Origin: an uncultured Bacteroidales bacterium
GTDB taxonomy: Bacteria > Bacteroidota > Bacteroidia > Bacteroidales > WCHB1-69
Assembly (NCBI GenBank): GCA_937892025.1
Contig: CALAVA010000072.1
Span: forward strand, 1 to 19,469
DNA: 19,469 nt
Direction: 5' to 3'
Shown here: positions 15,642-19,469 of the stretch, piece by piece
How the letters are laid out: the number at the start of each line of letters is the position of its first letter
How positions within the stretch are numbered: the first letter of the stretch is position 1
Position numbers and translations under genes: made by a program
The notes under the pieces: generated by a model
What the model saw: the letters and a program-made list of their open reading frames with translations, nothing else
What the model was told of the DNA's origin: nothing
Database searches by the model: none

Positions 15642-16472
15642 TTAGAAAGAGAACTCATATTCAAAGCCTATCCAGCCGACAAAGCCTCGTTCTCTCGTAT
15701 AGGATTTTAACTTTGTCCCCTTTGAATTGGCATCAACCACCTTATCATTGACAAAATCGCCGAGAAAATAAGCGTTGATTGTATTATGCTTGTTTATATT
15801 AATTTCTGTTCCCAAGGCTCCTCTCAAACGATTGATATATCCGCCGTTGAATCCTTTCAAAAACCAACCTGTTTCTCCTTTTTCTGAATAATCATCTGTG
15901 GTTAAATAGTTTGTACCATTATAAGCAGCGACAATTACGGGGGCATTCATATAATTCCGCATTTCTACATAAGTGTAAAGAGAATATTTTTTTGAGAAAT
16001 AATATTTGACCGTAAAACGGCTTTTCAACATCAAAGTATTACGTGCCTTTTGATATTCATTCATAGTTCCACTATAATGAGTCATTTGAAAGCGTTCTTT
16101 TAAAGAGAATTTCCAATTGCCTGTTCTAAAAGACCCAATAACATCAACCATAAGACGATGTCTTGCTCCTTTAAAAGCCTTATTAGAAGAGCTATAAGAA
16201 TTTATCAAGGCATAACCGGTTCCAAATTTAAAATAGGGATTAACCTTATAACTTAAGGCCAAAGTGGTATGGAACCTATCAAATTTGCAAAAGTTATTAT
16301 CAAGCCTTATTTCTTCCGATAAAGACACATGAAACCCTTTAACAATTTTTTTGTCCAAACCTATAGACAATCTTGCTCCGACCGTAGGAGCTAAACTCAC
16401 ATTCGTTTGTGCATTTATTATTGTCTGAGACAAAAAGATTGTCAACAATAGCAAAATGATTGTTTTGTGCAT
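15642..16472 (-). CDS. DUF2490 family outer-membrane barrel protein
   Basis: The start at 16472 (MHKTIILLLLTIFLSQTIINAQ) gives a clean signal peptide and places it 1 bp after the DUF4956 stop. An upstream ATG at 16484 would overlap DUF4956 by 11 nt. The mature part has alternating hydrophobic and polar residues with aromatic ends, for example NPYFKFGTGYALINSY and KYSLYTYVEMRNYMN, and ends in FEYEFSF, a C-terminal Phe signal for barrel assembly. This pattern fits the DUF2490 family of predicted outer-membrane beta-barrels. Its role is unknown. As the last gene of the cluster it may anchor or export the product of the VTC/DUF4956 pair, which is an inference. Confidence 0.85.
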   Translation of the reverse strand: MHKTIILLLLTIFLSQTIINAQTNVSLAPTVGARLSIGLDKKIVKGFHVSLSEEIRLDNNFCKFDRFHTTLALSYKVNPYFKFGTGYALINSYSSSNKAFKGARHRLMVDVIGSFRTGNWKFSLKERFQMTHYSGTMNEYQKARNTLMLKSRFTVKYYFSKKYSLYTYVEMRNYMNAPVIVAAYNGTNYLTTDDYSEKGETGWFLKGFNGGYINRLRGALGTEININKHNTINAYFLGDFVNDKVVDANSKGTKLKSYTRERGFVGWIGFEYEFSF

Positions 16473-16473
16473 T

Positions 16474-17346
16474 TTATCCCACATATTTTTTTGCTTTAGT
16501 AAGAGTATTTATTGTATTGTTTTCTCCTTTTTCCAAATTATAAGATACTTTAATAAAGGCAGCATCTTTGAGAAAATCGACATGTCCGATTTCAAGTTTC
16601 AACACTTTTATTCCGATTCGTTTTTCTATATCAGCAATCAATTCTTCTCTTTTTTCTGGCACAATAAGGTCTATTCTATCATACAATATCAATTTAGTTG
16701 TAGTGTTCACTACAAGCACTTCACTTTCAAGAATGGCTATTACGCAAATGATTAAAGCATTAGCTATTATCATAATCAGCAATATAGCAGGTTCTAATTC
16801 AAAATGTGGGTTCATTCCTGTTGCTCCGATTTCACGATACAATGGTGCTAAACCATTGATAGCCGCCACTGCAATAATGACAAACAAATAGGTCATTTCT
16901 CTAATAGGAACGGTTTCTGTTCTGTAACGTATGACACCAAAAATGGCGAACAATCCTAATGTTAATCCAATGCCTATAGATACATTGCCCATAATAAACA
17001 ATAACATCAACATAGCGGTAGAGAAGACCATAAAGGTAAAATAATAATCTCTACGCCGACTTTTACGATAATATAATATTCCGACAATAATCAATGAGGC
17101 AATTAGATTTATGCCAAATCGTAGTGCTAACTCAATCAAATGTTGTGTCATTGTCATTTGGGCGATGGGGATATATTGTTCATTTTCCAAATAGGTATCA
17201 TCTACCAAAGGATTTTCTTCAAAAGGGTCTTGATTATCGACAGCGACAAGCCCTTGCTTTTGTGTTTGCAAACTATCATTGTTTTCTGCAAAAACAGGTG
17301 CAGAAAGTACTAAAGCGATAAGAATAATCAAAAAACGTTTTGTCAT
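16474..17346 (-). CDS. DUF4956 membrane protein
   Basis: The 290-residue protein has a signal peptide (1-20, ending PVFA), an acidic extracytoplasmic segment to about 65, then five predicted membrane helices at about 78-92, 104-122, 125-138, 152-168 and 186-205, and a soluble C-terminal domain (206-290). The conserved core GLFAIFGVIRYRTETVPIRE at 131-150 followed by MTYLFVIIAVAAING marks the DUF4956 family. That core is rich in Arg and Glu within a membrane context, so it may line a polar path. DUF4956 genes often lie beside VTC-domain genes, as here (16 bp upstream). Coupling polymer synthesis with membrane passage is an attractive guess but is not shown. Confidence 0.88.
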   Translation of the reverse strand: MTKRFLIILIALVLSAPVFAENNDSLQTQKQGLVAVDNQDPFEENPLVDDTYLENEQYIPIAQMTMTQHLIELALRFGINLIASLIIVGILYYRKSRRRDYYFTFMVFSTAMLMLLFIMGNVSIGIGLTLGLFAIFGVIRYRTETVPIREMTYLFVIIAVAAINGLAPLYREIGATGMNPHFELEPAILLIMIIANALIICVIAILESEVLVVNTTTKLILYDRIDLIVPEKREELIADIEKRIGIKVLKLEIGHVDFLKDAAFIKVSYNLEKGENNTINTLTKAKKYVG

Positions 17347-17362
17347 AATTAATATTTATAAT

Positions 17363-18178
17363 TTATAATTTCTGTTGTATAATTTTTTCTATTTTTCTTA
17401 TTTTCAGTTTAAATCTATGATTAGGGGCATTGGGGTTAGACAAGGCGGTTCCGATGCAATATTTGCTCATTCGCAAGGGTTTTACACGCAAATCTAAGAG
17501 GATGTTTTTCATTTCACTTTTTGCTCTTCCATCTTGTTTAAGTTCAATAACTACGGTTCTTGCCAAGTTTTTTTCTGTGGCATTTAAGATATTGACAAAT
17601 CGAAGTGAGGTATCAATGGTTAATCTTTCAGTTTTAGCGGCATTGACTAAAGTTATTCTACGAAAAATGGTTTCTAAACAAGGGTGTATTTCTGTAGGTT
17701 GATAGCCTGCTATTTGGAAGACAAAATCATTATATTGCTGATAGTTTCTAAAATCTGCGAAAGCCGATGGGTCAATTTCTATTCGTTTTTTCTTGGTACG
17801 TCCTTTGTTGTTTTTCTTTTTTATTTCTAAAAAAACGGTATTAGAATTTTCATACTTTCTTGTGCGAATTTTTTGTCGCACAAGTTTTTTGTTATGATGG
17901 TCTCGATACATTTGTAGATTATCGGTATCATAATAGGTAGAAATATATGGGTTGAGTTTGTTACCTTCTATTTCTAAAGCCCGATAGCCTTTGTTTTTGG
18001 CTTCTTTAAGTATTTCAACAAGTTTATCTTCATTTGTTACATACTTTGTGTCAATACGGTTCATCAATTTGATAGCATCCATTTCTTCCAAAAAGATAGG
18101 ACAAATATCTTTTAAAACAGTATGCTTGTTGATGTCAATATGCACGTTATTGTTGCTCATCTGAGAGGATATATTCAA
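17363..18178 (-). CDS. VTC-domain polyphosphate polymerase-like protein
   Basis: The 271-residue soluble protein matches the VTC domain, which in yeast Vtc4 makes polyphosphate from ATP inside a basic tunnel. Elements in order: RIDTKYV at 41-47, STYYDTDNLQMYRDH at 80-94, the basic strand VRQKIRTRKY at 100-109, FLEIKKKNNKGRTKKKR at 116-132, RLTIDTSLRF at 185-194, VVIELKQDG at 209-217 with the metal-binding Glu212, and RMSKYCIG at 236-243. All correspond to the conserved tunnel residues of the family, so the active site looks intact. It has no membrane helix, unlike the yeast complex. The start at 18178 overlaps the previous gene by 32 nt; Met7 (18160) would cut that to 14. Polyphosphate as the product is inferred from the family. 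Confidence 0.88.
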   Translation of the reverse strand: MNISSQMSNNNVHIDINKHTVLKDICPIFLEEMDAIKLMNRIDTKYVTNEDKLVEILKEAKNKGYRALEIEGNKLNPYISTYYDTDNLQMYRDHHNKKLVRQKIRTRKYENSNTVFLEIKKKNNKGRTKKKRIEIDPSAFADFRNYQQYNDFVFQIAGYQPTEIHPCLETIFRRITLVNAAKTERLTIDTSLRFVNILNATEKNLARTVVIELKQDGRAKSEMKNILLDLRVKPLRMSKYCIGTALSNPNAPNHRFKLKIRKIEKIIQQKL

Positions 18179-18563
18179 ATTTTTTGATAGATATTATTTT
18201 ACCTCGTGCATCATGTGTATATTGCACACTTTTTCGTCCATATTTATTGTATTCAAAGGTTTTATAATTCACGAGTTGATTTCTTTCATTATACACCGAT
18301 TCTTTGGCACATTTTCCATTTTGTCCATATTCGTAGCGTTTACGCCATTTTTGTCCAGAAAGACCATATTCTATTTCTTCAATTTTTTTTCTATCCGCAT
18401 TATATGTTGTTATATGGTCTAAAACCTTTTTTCCTGTTTTAGCGTCTGTATTCCACTCTTTAATAATAAGATTTTCTTTATTAATCTTAGAATAATTTGT
18501 TTGAGTTTTTGCCAATGGGATAACAGCGATTATGCTTAATATTGTTAAAATTAACTTTTTCAT
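18147..18563 (-). CDS. Small exported repeat protein of unknown function
   Basis: From the ATG at 18563 the protein has 138 residues and begins with a clear signal peptide (MKKLILTILSIIAVIPLAKTQ). A start at 18599 would add 12 residues but spoil the signal. The mature part has repeated segments of about 20 residues with alternating Tyr, Lys, Gly and Glu (RYEYGQNGKCAKESVYNER, TFEYNKYGRKSVQYTHDARG). This recalls antiparallel RHS/YD-like strands. It overlaps the VTC gene and follows the Gly-rich protein by 36 bp, so it belongs to the cluster. I do not recognise the family. It is most likely periplasmic or surface-located. Confidence 0.7.
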   Translation of the reverse strand: MKKLILTILSIIAVIPLAKTQTNYSKINKENLIIKEWNTDAKTGKKVLDHITTYNADRKKIEEIEYGLSGQKWRKRYEYGQNGKCAKESVYNERNQLVNYKTFEYNKYGRKSVQYTHDARGKIISIKKFEYILSDEQQ

Positions 18564-18599
18564 ATTCAAGATTTGTAAAAAACATACGACAATTATCAA

Positions 18600-19469
18600 T
18601 TAGTGTCCTCCGGGACCACCGCCGCCTCCGTTGGGTCCATCTCCTCCGCCTCCGCCGGGTCCATCTCCTCCACCACCGCCGGGATTATCTCCGCCGCCGC
18701 CTGAGTTACCGGAATATGAAGATAAAGTTACTGATGAACCTCCACTTACAGAAGCACCAATATACATCATATCGTCAAAATAACTTGTTCCTCCTGATAT
18801 AGTTACTCCTGAGGTCAAAGTTGGTGTGGAGGCTCCTGAAACAACCAATGGTGTTCCGCCACTTGCAGGCGTTTTGAAGGCATAAGTTGTAGAGCCTACT
18901 GTTAATGCGTAGTATATATTTTGTGTCCATGAGGTGGCTTGATAGCAGGTTTGTTCAAGCGAAGCTCCTTGTTCTAAACCACCAATAGCGATAATAGTTC
19001 CTCCTTGTACAAACAAAGTACATATTTCAAGGGCGTCGATAGCCAATTCAGGCGAAGAAGCACCAATAGCATAGATAACTCCACCTTGCAAATAAAAATC
19101 TCCATTAGCGTCCAAGCCGTCATTTTTAGCAGAATGTGCATATACATATCCACCATTGATAGTAAATGTGCTTCCGGAATTGATAGCATCATCTTGAGCA
19201 GAATAGCTATAAATGATTCCGCTTGTAATAGTGATAGTACCTTTTGCTTCGATTGCTTCATGTGCATTACATTTAGCGGTAATATTGGTACCCGAAAGTG
19301 TAAGGTTTCCGTCAAACTTGATTGCTTTAGCGGATATGCTATTATTACCGGAGCCATAGTTGGCTCCTGTAGTTGTAACGGACACGGTTCCTCCGCTAAA
19401 GGTTCCCGTTCTATCGCCACTAATACCCTTTCCTCCCGATCCGGAATTGGTAATGGTGAGTGTTCCTGC
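18600..19469 (-). CDS. Cthe_2159-like carbohydrate-binding beta-helix protein (5' end outside window)
   Basis: The frame is open from the right edge (codon from 19469) to TAA at 18600-18602, 289 residues. An internal GTG at 19385 is not a real start, since the upstream 28 codons continue the same repeat pattern (TLTITNSGSGGKGISG). The repeated turns (TFTINGGYVYAHSAKNDGLD, TITITSGIIYSYSAQDDAIN) fit the right-handed beta-helix of the Cthe_2159 carbohydrate-binding family, known to bind acidic polysaccharides and calcium. Asp-Gly-rich turns (NDGLD, DDAIN) suit metal binding. The last ~35 residues are a Gly-rich tail with an 8-residue repeat. It is likely secreted or surface-bound, but the signal is outside the window. 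Its neighbours (VTC, DUF4956) are common companions of this family. Confidence 0.85.
   Translation of the reverse strand, partial: AGTLTITNSGSGGKGISGDRTGTFSGGTVSVTTTGANYGSGNNSISAKAIKFDGNLTLSGTNITAKCNAHEAIEAKGTITITSGIIYSYSAQDDAINSGSTFTINGGYVYAHSAKNDGLDANGDFYLQGGVIYAIGASSPELAIDALEICTLFVQGGTIIAIGGLEQGASLEQTCYQATSWTQNIYYALTVGSTTYAFKTPASGGTPLVVSGASTPTLTSGVTISGGTSYFDDMMYIGASVSGGSSVTLSSYSGNSGGGGDNPGGGGGDGPGGGGGDGPNGGGGGPGGH
18634..18705. repeat. 24-bp tandem repeat coding for a Gly-rich tail
   Basis: Three units of 24 bp follow each other at 18634-18657, 18658-18681 and 18682-18705, the third more diverged. Translated on the minus strand they give an eight-residue unit rich in Gly with Asp-Gly-Pro or Asp-Asn-Pro, as in GGGGGDGPG. 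Unit length is a multiple of three, so copy number can change without shifting the frame. The tail is unlike the beta-helix before it and is locally far richer in G+C than the rest of the window. Confidence 0.75.

Noticed and set aside
18600..19385. GTG at 19385 as the start of the Cthe_2159-like protein
   Set aside because: The frame is open to the window edge and the upstream codons carry on the same beta-helix repeat, so the true start lies outside.

Overview
The window looks like a low-GC member of the Bacteroidota, probably Bacteroidales. The reasons are -7 boxes of the form TAnnTTTG, the absence of clear Shine-Dalgarno sites, Bacteroidota-style lipoproteins, a 509-residue GuaA, a LysM plus periplasmic-binding-fold protein, DUF2490, and a Cthe_2159-like/VTC/DUF4956 cluster. 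No rRNA, tRNA, CRISPR array or complete insertion sequence is visible.

Layout. Positions 1-167 hold the 3' end of an unidentified plus-strand gene, richer in G+C than what follows. A 375-base AT-rich gap carries two copies of a 20-bp palindrome and a promoter for a flavodoxin gene (543-1025), which ends in a strong hairpin terminator that also works for the convergent operon. Everything to the right is on the minus strand.

Efflux operon, read right to left (8215 to 1123): TetR-type regulator, TolC-like outer-membrane factor, hexapeptide acetyltransferase, membrane fusion lipoprotein, RND (AcrB/HAE1) pump and a small PII-like protein. Spacings are 6-17 bp if the acetyltransferase starts at the ATG at 6263. 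That ATG is out of frame with the acetyltransferase by one base in a run of nine G, which makes this gene a candidate for phase variation.

guaA operon (15496 to 8388): GMP synthase, a LysM/type I periplasmic-binding-fold protein, a family 5 solute-binding lipoprotein split by a frameshift near 11478, and ComEC/Rec2. Genes are 2-15 bp apart, so they are probably co-transcribed from a promoter just upstream of guaA.

Surface/polyphosphate-like cluster (from the right edge to 15642): a Gly-rich Cthe_2159-like carbohydrate-binding protein (5' end outside the window), a small exported repeat protein, a VTC-fold polyphosphate polymerase-like protein with the expected active-site residues, a DUF4956 membrane protein and a DUF2490 outer-membrane barrel protein, closed by a hairpin terminator. 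Together they suggest an envelope system that joins a nucleotide-dependent polymerase to a membrane protein and a surface beta-helix. Its function is not established and it is the best candidate here for an undescribed system.
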